DNA of 64,000 bases from Sordaria brevicollis. Taxonomy: Eukaryota > Ascomycota > Sordariomycetes > Sordariales > Sordariaceae. The position numbers and the translations under genes are program-made. The notes beneath the pieces are model-generated. The model saw only the letters and a list, made by a program, of their open reading frames with translations. It had not been told where the DNA came from and searched no databases. The stretch is taken from assembly GCA_033439795.1 (NCBI GenBank), contig JAUTDP010000001.1, positions 2,790,001 to 2,854,000 on the forward strand, in the 5' to 3' direction. Positions 38,031-51,099 of the stretch are shown piece by piece (positions within the stretch are counted from its first letter, which is position 1; every line of letters begins with the position of its first letter).

Positions 38031-41000
38031 TAATGTTTTTTTTTAAAATTAAATAACCGTTACCGCCGGCTAAATAAAAGAGAAAATATACGGCGGTTAA
38101 ATAAAGTAAAATTATTATCGATTGGGGGTTGCTTTTTAATTTATTTTTTTATTTTTTAATTTATTTTTTAATCTATAATTATTTTAATTATATAAAATAG
38201 AAGAATTAATAAAAAAATGCAATATATATAAAAAGATTAAACTAATATAAAACTTTATTAATAAAAAGAATCCTAATATTTATATTATTACTTATAATAT
38301 TTATTATTAGCGAATTATAAATTTATTTCCTATATCCTTTCCAACCTTTTTATTTTTATTCCCTTTTAACCTTTTAATTAATTAATTAATACTATTTATT
38401 TAATAGTAAATTTTTAAAAATATATAAATTTTATTAATAGAATCCTAAAATACCGCGTCGATTTATTACCTACGGGTAAATAAAATATTTATAAAGGTAA
38501 ATTATTATTATAACTTAAACCGAAAGGGGTTGTAGGTACGATTTAAGGGGTATTAATTAATTAATTACTATTTTAAATAATTAACTTTTTATCTTTTAAA
38601 CGGATAATTAGAATAAAAAGCGAAGAGGTTTTATTCGATTTATTATTTCCAATACTATATCGATTATTATTAATAATAAAAAATATCCAACCGAAGTTTT
38701 ACTTTTATTATTAAAAAATTAACTCTATTACTATACCCTATAATTATTTATACTTTAAATATTCTATAATATTATTCAAAATCCCCTATTACTACCGCTA
38801 CCGCCGCTTCCTATTTTAGTATTTTAAAACCTATTTAATCCTCCGGTTTTTAATTAATATTTTACCGATTTTATTATCCGAAATTATTAACCCCAAAGTT
38901 TAATATTTTAGCGCTTAAACCGCCGCCGTTATAATTATAATAAAAATAAAAATCTTATTTCTATTTAAAAATTCGAAGAATTTCAACGCCGTTAAAAAGT
39001 TTAATTAATTAAAAGTAGTATATTTAGCCCCTATATAATAATAAAAGTAAAAATCGAAGTAAAAAGAAAGTAAAAATAAGAATAATTATAATAACCCTAA
39101 ATATTACCCTAAATAATATTTTAAATTCCCCGCCGGCGTCCTATTCTTTTCGGTCGTCGAAATCCCTAACCCCCTTTTTAATTTCCTTAATTTATTATTC
39201 TTAATTTAAAATTCGTCCCTAATATATTAATAATATAAAATTTTAAAGGATAATAATATCGAAACCGGCTTCGTCTCCGATAACCGGTTATTTAACCCTA
39301 ATATTCTTTTAATAATATTTATAAACGGCGCTATTTTTATTTTCTTTAATAATAACGATAAAATTAAATTTAATATAATTAAAAGGTACGTTAACGGGCT
39401 AAAACTAATACGCAATTTATTAAATTTAGTTTCGAAAATTAAAAAACCCTATTATAAAACTTTTATAATAATAAACGGATTATCCGTACTAATATTATTC
39501 GATAGGGTAAAAATAATACGGATTATTTATTACCGGTAATCCGCCCTATTTAAAAATAGCGCTTATAACCTCCCTATAACGATTTAAATTAATTGTAACC
39601 TAAAACGAATCGATTTAAAGAATATAAATTAAAATATAAATCGATTCGGGATAAAATTATTTAAATAGTAATAAATACGCCCAAAATTTTAAAATATAAA
39701 AAATATTCCTAAATAAATCTCCTATTATTATTTATTCTTATTATTAATTAATTTTTTTTTTTCTAAAATAATGAAAAGACTATTATTATACGTATTTAAT
39801 AATTGGAAATTTAATACGATTATCGTTAACGGAAACGGAAAAACGAATTTATCTCCTTTATACCCTTATTAATTACCCTTATTATTCGTTAATATCATAA
39901 TCTTTAAAAAACCGTTATAAACCCCTCCTATATTCAACCTTTTCGATATAATATTTATAACCTCTTTTACTACCCTAATAACCGGTTACTAAATATATTA
40001 AATAGCCGTATTATATATATTATTTATATTTCCCTCTTATATATTAATATTTAATATTAAATTAAAATTTACCGATAATATTATCGAAAATAATTTCGGT
40101 CCGAATTCGTCGACGACGGTAATTATGAAAAATACGATATATATTTCGATTACCGAAAATTAATTAAAATTTATTGTAAATACTATTTATTATAATTTCG
40201 TATAAATTTTACCGACCCCTAATATTATAATAAGTAGGATATTTATTATCGATATTAAAGGCGGCGCCGATGTAATAATCCTTCTTAAAGAAATGATTAC
40301 CCTATATTTCTAATCGATAATAATAAATTATATTTTATATACCCTTTTTATAATTAATCGCGCTACCCCTTTAATCGTAATTAGGATATTAAATTCTATA
40401 TTATTTATTTTTATAATAATCCTAATTATAATATCCGTAACGAATTTAAAATTTACCTTTATTATAAAAAATAATATTCCCGCGGCGAATTCTTTAACCG
40501 TCGAAATATTAAACGTAATTATTATATAATATATTAGCGTTAAATTAATAAAAATATTCTCGACGACGATATTAACGAAAATAAATATTATATTTATAAT
40601 TTCGTTAATAAAAACTATAATAATAATTATATCGAAGAATATAATATATACAATTTAATTAAATTACTACCCGTTAAAAGAGGAAATTTTATTAATAATA
40701 ATCCTTTTTAGGATTTAAATATTACCCTTAATATCGATAATTTTATTTATAATTATAATACCCTTAAAACCTTTAAACTTTAATTAAAACCCTAATTATT
40801 AAAAAGAAATGGACCGTTAGGTAAAAAAATTACGCGTCCTTTACGTAATAGAACGTTAGGACCGCGTTTTCCGGGTTTAAAGGGTATTATATTTAATAGA
40901 AATTTAATTTTTAATAAGGATATAAATGCCCGCGCTATCCTTAATTTCGATTATTAATTTAATATTAACTTTTATAAAGCGTTCGGTTAAATCGTTATAA

Positions 41001-41990
41001 TAAAATACGACCGTTATTAAAAAAAGTAATTTATAATTATAATTAATTAAGAAAATATATATAATTAATATCGTTGTATTAATATTAATATATAATCTAA
41101 TAATCCTTTTTTATTTAATACCGAAAATATAATAAATTTAGGAACGTTCTCCCTAAATTACCCAATATCCCAATTACTAAAATTTAATTATATAGAAGAA
41201 ATATTAATCTCTTTAATTTATATTTTTATTAATAAGTTTATTATTATTCCCCTCTTTTAATAATTTCCTTCTTTTAGTAATTTTCTTATATTTATTTACT
41301 TTTCTAAATATTTATAAATTCGGTAATCGATAACGCAAATATAAAGGTTATTATATTAATTTTATTCGAAACGTTACCTATATTTATCGGTAATTACTTA
41401 AAATCCCCTAAAAAATTGATATTATATTAATTAAATTATATAATATTTGCAATTAGCCGTATATTATTAACCGTATTTAATATAATTTTTAAATTAATCG
41501 ATAGAAAATCGAAGTATAATTTCAATTCTTAAAGGAAAATCACCTAGGCTTTATCGATATTAAAATCGATCCGGCCAAATTTGTAATATTACCTTAAAAT
41601 AATAATATTTTTAATAATATTACTATTATTAACGCTAATAATATTAATATTAAAGAATTTAATAAAGAAGATTAAATACGGTTTAAGGAGATTATAAAAG
41701 AGGTTAACGAAATTAAAGTCTTTATAATTCCAAATATTATAATTAATTAAATTAATAATATTAATTAATTGAAGGCTTAATTACGCGGCGACCCGATGTT
41801 AAATTTTAACTTTATACTTATTTAATAAGGACTACTACTAAATTTAATATTATTAATACTAATATTATTAATACTAGTATTATTAATACCGGCATTACTA
41901 ATACCGGCTCCGGCTTCGGCTCCTCCGGTTTAAAGACTAACCCCCCCTCCCCATCCCCCTATTCCTAATTTAAATATTTATACTAATCTT
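38030..41990 (+). other. Right Helentron, region upstream of the Rep domain
   Basis: No family is recognised in about 4 kb. Short open pieces exist (for example 39227-39415 on the minus strand) but look like chance or antisense. The part from about 39.7 kb may include the N-terminal extension of RepHel or an accessory Helentron protein. A GC-richer tandem stretch at about 41835-41935 (ATTATTAATACTAATATT then GGCTCCGGCTTCGGCTCCTC) precedes the readable Rep-helicase frame and could encode a linker. Confidence 0.35.
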
Positions 41991-41999
41991 TATTATATT

Positions 42000-44900
42000 T
42001 AATAAAACCCCCTTCGTAATTAATTTATTAACGAATTCTAATATAATTAACCGATTTTTTTATAAGTATTCCCTACCCTATTTCTTTATAATTAAACCGA
42101 TTATTTTATACCTTGGTTAAAAAATATTCAATTTAATAAATAAATTCGATATATTATACGTTAATACGATAAAAGGTTTACTTAATACGATTATTTTTAT
42201 TATATCGTATTTAATTCTATAATAAAAAAGCAAATTAATAATAAAAATATATTCTACTTTAATTACCCTAAATTCAATTATAATATATTCGCTAACCCCG
42301 ACGTTATTTAAGAGTATTTCGAAGCCCGTAGCGAAGAGTCTATTACTTTCCTAAATTTTATTATCTAATATTCAAAAGTATTATATAATATTCGCGGTTA
42401 TTAAATTTAAAAATCCCGAGATTTATTGACTTACGTTAATTTCTTAGGTATATTAACGATCTTTATAATATTTAATATTATTAATAATTATTAATACAAT
42501 TTTACTAAATATATATTAAATTTCGACCGCTAATTAGTATTTAATAATAAAGAACGTAGAACTATTTCTAAAGAGAATATTCTCAATAACCCCTATATTA
42601 CTACCTATTATTTTTAAAAGAGATTCGAATTATTTAAAAAATACTATTTAATCCCAAAATTTAAATTTAATAATTATTAATAGCGTTTAGAATTTTAAAT
42701 TCGAAGAATTAGCTATACTTATAATATTTATTAAGTCGATAATATCGAAGTTCTTAATTTAATAAACTTAAAAGTACGCTATTAATTTATTTAATTATAG
42801 GGTTATTATATTACGGTTTATAACCCCGTATTATACCGGGTTAAATAATTACCCAAAATATATTACGGCTTAAATAAAGACCCGGAAGGATTACCGCTTT
42901 AATTTCAATATTAATTTCAACGTCCGGCCGATAATACTCCGTTTTAAGCCGAAAATTCTTAAATTTAGGTCGAAAATACTCCGTTTTAAGCCGAAAATAT
43001 TCCGTTTTAGGCTAAAAATAATAATATTCAAGCTGATAATTTTTAAACTTAGGATAATAATTTTCAAACCCCTTTAGGAAATTAAAAGGCTTAAAAAGTT
43101 CCTATTATTTTTAATCCCGAACGTCCTCTAATTACCCTATTTACTATCCTAATATTCGTTTTATAATATTATATTAATTATATTAATATATTAAATCGAT
43201 TATATTTCGATATTTAACCTACTTTTTAAGAATTTTCTAATATAATTAACCGAATATAAAAGTATAAATATTCTAATACTTATTATTTTCGAAGACGTCG
43301 TTAAATTTTTAAGGAAGGTTATATCCTAATAGAAAAAAAGCCTATTAAATAAAAAAAATATCGATTTTATTTCCTAAAGAAATTTTATAACGACCTTATA
43401 TTTACGACCTATATTAACCCTAAATTCTAGCTTTTTAATAATTAATAAAATAATACTATTCTCAATTAATATAATTCGGGTATATTATTAGGTTGGATAG
43501 TTAATATTAATTTACAATTATATAGCAATTTAAACGCTATATTAAATTATATCGCCAAATATATATCTAAAGCCGAAATAAAGTCCAAATTATATAAAGA
43601 AATTATTATAAAAATTATCCCTCAATTAAATATTAATAATTTTATTAAATAATTTACCGCCAAATTTATAAATAAATTTATAATTAAATGTAATTAATAT
43701 ATATAAAAAATCTATTATATTCTTCTTAAATTACCCTTATAAATAAACACCTATATTATTATTTTTATTAATTACCGCTACTGCAATTAAAACGGTATTA
43801 TTAAGGCCGACCCCAACGTAAACCTTTTTAATATAGAACGAAGGCGTTAAAATACTACCGCTAATATAAATAATAAAACTATTACTAATTTTTATATTAA
43901 TACTAATAATAAAATTCGATTATTATAATTAATATATTAAAAGTATTAAATATATAGTAATAATTATATTAAAATTTTATACTTCGAATTTTTTACTACT
44001 TTTAATATTAATATATTTACCCCCAAACTTTTATTTAACCGCGTTAAGTATAAGGTATTTAATTACTTCCCTATTTATAATTCCGAAGAAAATTATAAAA
44101 ATTATACGCGTATTAAATTTATACTTTAATACCTTTATTGATGGCTAAATAATTTATTTACTATTAATAATATATATTACGATATATATACCGAAGCTTT
44201 TACTATATACTTAATAGAGTATTAATACCCGAATAATTATTATAATAAACTATTACCTCTAATCCTTAAAGAAAACTTCGAACCTCTTACCTAAGAAGAA
44301 TAAATTAATAAATCTAATAAATAAGAAAGTTATACTAAAAAACTATTTAATAACCGAAGCGATATTAATAATAATAATAATAAAGATTTAAGCAATACTT
44401 TAGGAAATTGTTTTATCGATATTAATTACCTATAGTAGGAAAGGTATTATAAACGTTATTAAAACTTCGCCGCTATAGCCGGTATTTATTAAGAAAATCG
44501 AAGAGGTACGCTTATTCCTAATATTAATTCTATAAAATCGCCCAATCCGGACCTTTTTAACGTTAAATAACGTATAATTTATAATATATATACTAAATAT
44601 TATTAAATTATCCTTAATAATTAAATTCTAAATTAATTATTTATTTAGGTTAATGGTAGAAGTAGCACGGGAAAGTCCTTCCTTATTTAAATATTATATT
44701 AACGTCTTATTAAAATAATTAGCGATTACCCTATTTTTATTATCCATTACGCCCTTATTAATATTATTACTAATAATATTAATAAATATACTATCTACTC
44801 CCTATTAAAACTTCCTTTTATTAATAATTCTTTAAATAATTTCGATAATACCAAATTTACTAATATTTAAAGAAGATTTCAATAATATAAATATTTCATT

Positions 44901-46510
44901 ATCGATGAAAAATCTATACTAAATTTAAAGACTATATACTATATTGATAAAAAATTATATTAAATTTTCCTAGAAAATTAAAGAAAATTATTTAGCGGTG
45001 CAAATATTCTTCTTTTTAATAATTTTTATTAATTACCCCTAGTTAATTAAAAGTTATTATTTTTCTATAAACTTCGATAATACTATAACGATTTTAATAC
45101 CCAATTTAAAGCCCTAAATAAAAAAAACCCTAATCTTCTACCTAACGAGATAAAAAAGTAACGATATTAATGAAGAAATAGCAAATTCGATTTTATATAA
45201 CGTAACGATTATAATTATTATTATATTTTTAACTAGAGTATTAAATTTAAAGTAATTATCCGTTAATAAAGTAATAATTAAATTAAATTCCGGGAAGTAT
45301 TTAATAAATTAAGGGATAATTTCCCTACTGCTATTTACTAGCGTATATTAATTAATCGATATAAATAGGTTTTATTAGTATTAAAATAAAAACTCTTTAA
45401 TAATACTTTATATATTTACTTTATTAATAAGTAAATTAATTAATATAACCTTCGGCATTTAGAAATAATTAATTAACCAATATTTAAAATAAACGCTAAA
45501 TATACTAGTCGTAATATTAGTACGGCTACTTTCGTTAAAATTAGTAATTTATACGCTATTTTTCATTTAATATTTAAAAATAAAATTATATTTATTAAAA
45601 ACCTTTAAATAGAAATTAGGCTGGTTAATAGCGTTATTAATATAATTATTAATATTATTTAGAATGTAGACCGCCGGTATAATATTCATCCTAATGCTAA
45701 AGACCCTCCCTTCGTTATTTTAATCAATTTTCCTAATTATCGAAGTCCTTATTATTTTAACGATATTAATATTAACGACCGTATAATCCCTATTTTTATA
45801 ATTACTCGAAAGTTTTAAAGAAGCGTTACCTAATATATTCGTACCCAATTCCTATTAATTATTATATATATTATTATAGTATATAAATTATAAGGATAGA
45901 TTTTAGACTATATAATTCTTAATATTTCTAAGAAATAATTTACTAATAATTTTACGTACGTAACTATATCTTATATAAAAACTTTATAAAGTATAATATT
46001 TAAAGAGAATTTCGAACTCGACGTATTAAAACTTATACTTAAAAAAATTTAAAAATATAGAGCTAAAAATATTCGACGACGTTTTAATTAATAATTTATA
46101 CCTAGCTAGTTATTACCTCTACGTAATTAACGTAAATCTCCTCCTATATTTAACCGATTCCTAAACTTTAATTGCAATTCCGGTAATATATCGGATAATA
46201 ATTAATTAAATAGTAATAATAATAACGATAATAGTTAACCTCCTCCGGGCTTAGTACGCGGTAGATTATATAGAAGACCGCCGAATAGGTTACGGGGAAG
46301 GGGTAGACCGCTAAATAATTATACTAGTAATATACTTAATAGAGGAAGGGGTAGTAATATAATTAATTTTAATATTAAAAGAAATCGCAAAAAATTTCCT
46401 AAAGGTAAGGGTAAAATTAATCCTCTTCGGTTAAGAGGTAGAGATAGAAAGTACGATATTTTGAGCGTAGAAGGAATAATAAAATTATTTAAAAAATTAA
46501 TAAATTAAAA
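42000..46510 (+). pseudogene. Helentron Rep-helicase (HUH replication initiator fused to Pif1-type helicase)
   Basis: Helitron_like_N begins near 42400 with LTYVNFLGI. At about 42665-42735 the frame reads LEF*IRRISYTYNIY*, matching YRxEFQxRGSxHxHxxxW with both HUH histidines changed to Tyr. The second Rep motif, NYIAKYISKAE, with two Tyr and Lys as in Helitron Rep Y2, is at about 43541-43575. The Pif1 helicase follows: Walker A GRSSTGKS (44655-44678), Walker B YFIIDEKS (about 44890-44920), SGANILLFNNFYQLP (about 45000-45045), and a terminal IIVYKLQGQILDY (about 45866-45905). The C-terminal tail is RGRG-rich and basic (46240-46470), probably for nuclear or DNA binding. The protein would nick, unwind and re-ligate the element during rolling-circle transposition. 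Many stops at former Gln/Trp codons. Confidence 0.85.
42930..43075 (+). repeat. In-frame 21-bp minisatellite in right RepHel
   Basis: Units near CCGTTTTAAGCCGAAAATAyT recur about six times and encode degenerate F(R/K)xKI heptads. The array lies between the HUH motif and the Y2-like motif of the Rep domain. The left Helentron has the matching array at 9885-10045 with unit-to-unit differences. Confidence 0.72.
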
Positions 46511-47203
46511 AAAAAACGTTTAAAAGTATTATTCTAATATTAAATATAATAATAAAATTTTTATAATATTCCTTCTTTATAATATCCTAGCAATATAATT
46601 CCTTTTTAACAACGTAATATTTATTCTATAATATTTATAAAGTACGTTAATCCTCTTTTTCTTTTTCTTCTTTTTTATTTTTTATTAATTCTATCCCATT
46701 TTTTTATTCCATTTAAATTAAATTATTAATACTATTAATACCATTACCAACTTCGCCGTCGTTACTATAAGCATTAAAAACCGTTTAATAGAATAATTTT
46801 ACAATAGAAGAAATAACCTTAACGTCGATAACTTTATCGAATTATTTTAAAATAAAAATAATAATAAATTAAACCGCCTTATCAATAATATTATATAATA
46901 ATAAAAAGAATAACGCGACTTCGTCGCCCCTAAGCGCTAACGCCTTAATACCGGGTCCTAAGTTAGGACGAAGACTATTTAGCTTTATACCGATAATAAT
47001 TACTAACTCTATTATAAATAACGGTTAGTTAATTATCTTTATTTTTTTGTTTTTTTTATCTCTTCTAATTATTTTAGACTTTAATACCGACGATGCGGTC
47101 TCTCCCAGCACAATGGTCTTCGGGTTTTAGTAGGGTATAAATAGCTGTTACGTGTCAACTCTAATACAATTTCATTATTACGTATTTAAAAGTGACGTTC
47201 GGC

Positions 47204-47259
47204 CGTGCGAGATAGGCGTTTTATTAACTCCGTTGGGCATATCAAGCTCCGCCCAAGGG
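47204..47259 (+). repeat. Right Helentron 3' terminus: asymmetric TIR and hairpin
   Basis: CGTGCGAGATAGGCGTT (47204-47220) is the inverse of the 5' end. The hairpin stem CCGTTGGGC (47230-47238) pairs with GCCCAAGGG (47251-47259) around a 12-nt loop. The region from about 47080 keeps CpA/TpG. The flank on this side and the mirrored flank of the left element share ACTATTTT three bases outside the stem. Confidence 0.8.
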
Positions 47260-50200
47260 TCTACTATTTTTAAATATGCGCTAATTTACTTTTTATTAAT
47301 AATTTTTAAATATACCGTCGATTATTAGAGTAAGGCCGTTAATATTACGATTATTAATTAAAATTTCGATAAGAGGTTATAATATAGCGTTTTTGCGAAA
47401 TTTAAATTAAACTTTTTTTTTAGAATAATTTAAATAGGTATATTAATTTATTTATTTAATATTTTAAATATAACTCCTATATATATTTCTTTTAATATTT
47501 CCCGGTATAAAAATATAATTTACAAAAGGAGATTAAACGTTAAGGGATTCCTATTTATTATTACGGGTAAAGATCGAGACGTACGATTTTTGGATTTATT
47601 CGGTATAATTAATATAAGGGAACCGGTTTTTAAAAGGAAGAAATTAATTAATAAGGGAAAATAGAAAAAGAAAAGGAATAAATTTATATAGGGAATTATA
47701 TATTTAAATAAATAAATTAAAGATACGTTCTTTTTTAATACGTATATAAGCGTTATAATAATTTAAAGGCTAATTTCTTTTCTTTTTAATAAAAACGCGC
47801 CGGTATTTTTTAATATCGAAATTATATTTATTAAAATATTTAAAAATAATACGCCGGTATTAATCTATTGAATAAAATTCTTTTATTAAATTTTTAATTT
47901 ATTTGAAAAACTTTAGTAAAATTTATTTAAAATAGAATAAATTAATAAAAAGAAGATAAATAATAATGAAAATCTTTACCCTAAATGAAAAGTCTTTAAT
48001 ATTTATATTTATAAATATTCTTTAAAATTAATTAATAGTAAATTCGCGGCTTTAATAAATATAAATTTTATTAAAGAGTTATTTCTTTTTATTAGGATAG
48101 GTATTTATATAATAAAGATTATTATAAATAATTAGAGGGAAATTAAAGATAAAATTATAAAGGGCCGGAGCCGAAAAACGTTTATTTATAATAATAGCGT
48201 ATTCGCCGAAATTTATATTAAGAAAAGGTTTCTTTTACTAATTAATAAATACTTTAAAGCGTTAAATTTCCTTTTAAACGGGATTTTTCGTAATATCTTG
48301 AAATTTAATTATAATATTTTAATAGAGGAGGTGAATTTATATAATATTATTTAAAAGAAAAAAAGTTTTGGACGAAAGGAAATGGGTAAGGAAGAAAAAT
48401 ATAATATAAATTTATTCGTCGGTTAAAAGGGGAAATTTTAATTCCTTCCCTAATTATTTAAATAGGTTATTTAAATAACGAAAATAGGATAATTAGCGAA
48501 AATAGAATTTAACTACGGGAAAGTATTCGGACGAATAAATATTCGGATTTAAAAGTATTTTTCGGATAATATAGTAATAAAAAAGTATTTATAATATTAA
48601 TAACTATTTTAAAATAATATAAACCTATACGAAAAATAAAAAACTTTTACAACGATAAAAAGATTTTAACGCGTTACGGGGGGGGGGGGATTTTTCTTTC
48701 TTTTTATTATAATTTCTAATACTTTTTTCGTTAAAGAATAAATTTATATTAACTTTTTATAACCTTTTTACTAAATATTCTTATATTTTTAATTTTAATA
48801 TTGTTACGATCCTTAAAAAGAAATTTTCTTCTCCTTCCTAAAATTTTTACCTTATTAAATATTCATTTTTTATTTTCGCGTAAATTTACTTTTCGATTAA
48901 AAATAATTTTAAACAAGGAGATTATCCTTATATAGGAAGAATAAGCCCTTTTTACTAGGAATATAGTACGCTATAAAATTAAAAGATTATTTAAAGAAAT
49001 AAAATTTATTATCGAATTTTAAAGATAATAAATTTATAATTAAAAAGATATTAAAATATACGTAAAGTAAATTTACCTTCCTAAAGTAATTAAAAAAAAA
49101 TAATAGAATTTTATCCTTTATTTAAATTAACGTTTCTTAATTATTATAAATAAACGTTTAAACGAAGAAAAATTATTATTATATTTATTTATTATAAAAC
49201 CCGAAATTAATAAAATATTATTAAAATTAATTTACGGGGACGTTCCCTTATTTATCGATTAGCCTATTATTTTTCGGTAACCCGACCGCCTTATTTAAAA
49301 ATTTATTTGCTTTAATTTTATAAACCTTTAATATTTTACGAATATTTAAATTAGGGTAGAAAATATTAATATTCATATAATCCTTATTTATATATTACGT
49401 AATTTTAGGGATTATATTTATATCCCCTTTTAAATTTATAGGTTCGATAATAATAATATAGAATTTTCCAAATTAAAAAGAAATTTACTAGACTTCTTTA
49501 AAGCTATTAAATAGTAGTATATCCCGGTATAAATTAATAAGTATTTTATTCTAATAATTTACGATAATAGAAATAAACGATAATTTATTTATAATTCGGC
49601 GCCTATTTTTAATAATTATAACCGTATAAGGAAAATTTACTTTTCCTTAGCTTAATAATATATTATTCCTTATAAGCCTAATAATTAATTTATTAATTTA
49701 GAGGGGTTAATTATTTAGACCGAAATACTTTTTTTACGTTAAATTTACGTTTGGTTTTACGGTTTTTAGTATTTAGAGGCTATACGAATTTTCTTTATTA
49801 AAATTTAACGCCGAAGATATAGTATAAGGAGCCCGAAATTAATTAATTAAAAGGAAGGAAATTATTAAAGGTTATAAATTTAAATTAATTTAATATATTT
49901 CTTCGAATTTATTATAATTTATATATTAATACGTATAGTTTATAATACTTTAAATATTTATTATATTTATATATTAACCCGTATTAAAGGTTATTTAAAG
50001 ATCGAAATAAATCTATTCTAATAAATGAAAATATTTTATAACGAAGATAATAAATTAAATTAACCCTTTTAATTAGAGATATTTAAATTTTTCGGCGAAT
50101 ATAGTATTATATTATTAAAAAAGGAAGAAGATATTCCGTATTTCCCTTAAGGAAATTAGGACGCCTTTTATAATATCCTTTAATAGGATAATAAGGATCG

Positions 50201-51099
50201 TAAATTTTTTTAAAAGGAAGTTTTCGAAACCCTTCTTAGCCTGAGGAAGGTAATAAATCTCCCCCCCTAATCCCCTATTAATATTAAATTTAAATAATTC
50301 TTCTTTTTTTTTTCCTTTTTAAAAAAAGAAGGTTATAAATAAGGAAAAATTATTATATTTATACTTAATACCAATTTTAAGGATAATAAATTCTTTAAAA
50401 CTATTAACGAAAGGGAATAAATCTCTTTTATATTTATTATAAAAATTACCTGCGCTTAAAAAAAGAAACTCCTAATTTAAATTATAACGGTTAATTTTAA
50501 TATTATTCGTAAGAAGGAAATTATAATTAATTAGCACCCGTAATCGAAAAAAAAGAAGGTAATAAAAAAATAATAAAACGATTTTATTATTTTGATATAG
50601 ACCGATAAAGAATGCTTTTTAATTAAGTATTTTATTTTCTTTAAACCCTTTTTAATTCTTAAAAATTTTCCCTAGGGTTTAAAATTTTATCATAAAAGTA
50701 AATTAGTAATTGAAATTAAATTCGCTAAAACGTTAAGTAATAAAATAATTTGGTTAATCCTTTCGAAGGATAAAGTAAATATAAACGTTATTTAAACGGT
50801 AATCGATACGGGATATATAATTAATAAAGCGGGATTAAATATAGAAAAAAAGGCTAAATATGAAATTTTAAAGAAACGTTTAACCGAAGAGAAAAAGAGA
50901 GAGAAAATTAATAAACGCCGAAAATGATTTATATATAGAGGATTAATTACTTTTTATTTTATTTTAAGTATTTTTTTTTTAATTTAATTTTTATATTTTG
51001 AAAAGGAGTATTCTTATTATACGAATATTTTTACTTAGGACGGTATAAAAAATATTTAAAAGGAAATATAATATAGGGTAAAATTATTATTTATTTAAA
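47260..51099 (+). pseudogene. Unidentified long degraded frame between Helentron and E0 3' LTR
   Basis: A plus-strand reading with coding-like composition and RIP-type stops runs over much of this 3.8 kb. At about 47565-47620 it reads GKDRDVRFLDLFGIINIRE, and at about 48170-48330 KGRSRKTFIYNNSVFAE then INKYFKALNFLLNGIFRN. A Ser/Thr/Pro/Lys-rich region probably covers 49.4-50.9 kb, ending KREKINKRRK near 50935. No RT, integrase, helicase or transposase motif was found. It may be an extra 3' ORF of E0, a captured host gene, or another eroded insertion. A G11 tract lies at about 48678-48688. Confidence 0.35.

Larger units (their letters stand above)
35784..47259 (+). mobile_element. Right Helentron (Helitron2-type), about 11.5 kb
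   Basis: The 5' end reads AACGCCCATCCGCACGT at 35784. Its inverted copy CGTGCGAGATAGGCGTT lies at 47204-47220, inside the 3' terminal hairpin (47230-47259). This asymmetric arrangement, with a plus-strand RepHel, identifies a Helitron2/Helentron. The element is the inverted partner of 5503-16932 along its full length, within about 50 bp of the same size, differing largely by RIP transitions. Flanking sequences of the two copies differ, so they are separate insertions or an inverted duplication limited to the element. Confidence 0.82.

Noticed and set aside
5503..47259. A single giant transposon with 11-kb terminal inverted repeats (Maverick- or Starship-like)
   Set aside because: Each arm has its own Helentron 5' and 3' ends and its own Rep-helicase. 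The centre contains E0 RNase H/integrase and independent LTR elements, not cargo or a capsid, polymerase or tyrosine recombinase gene.
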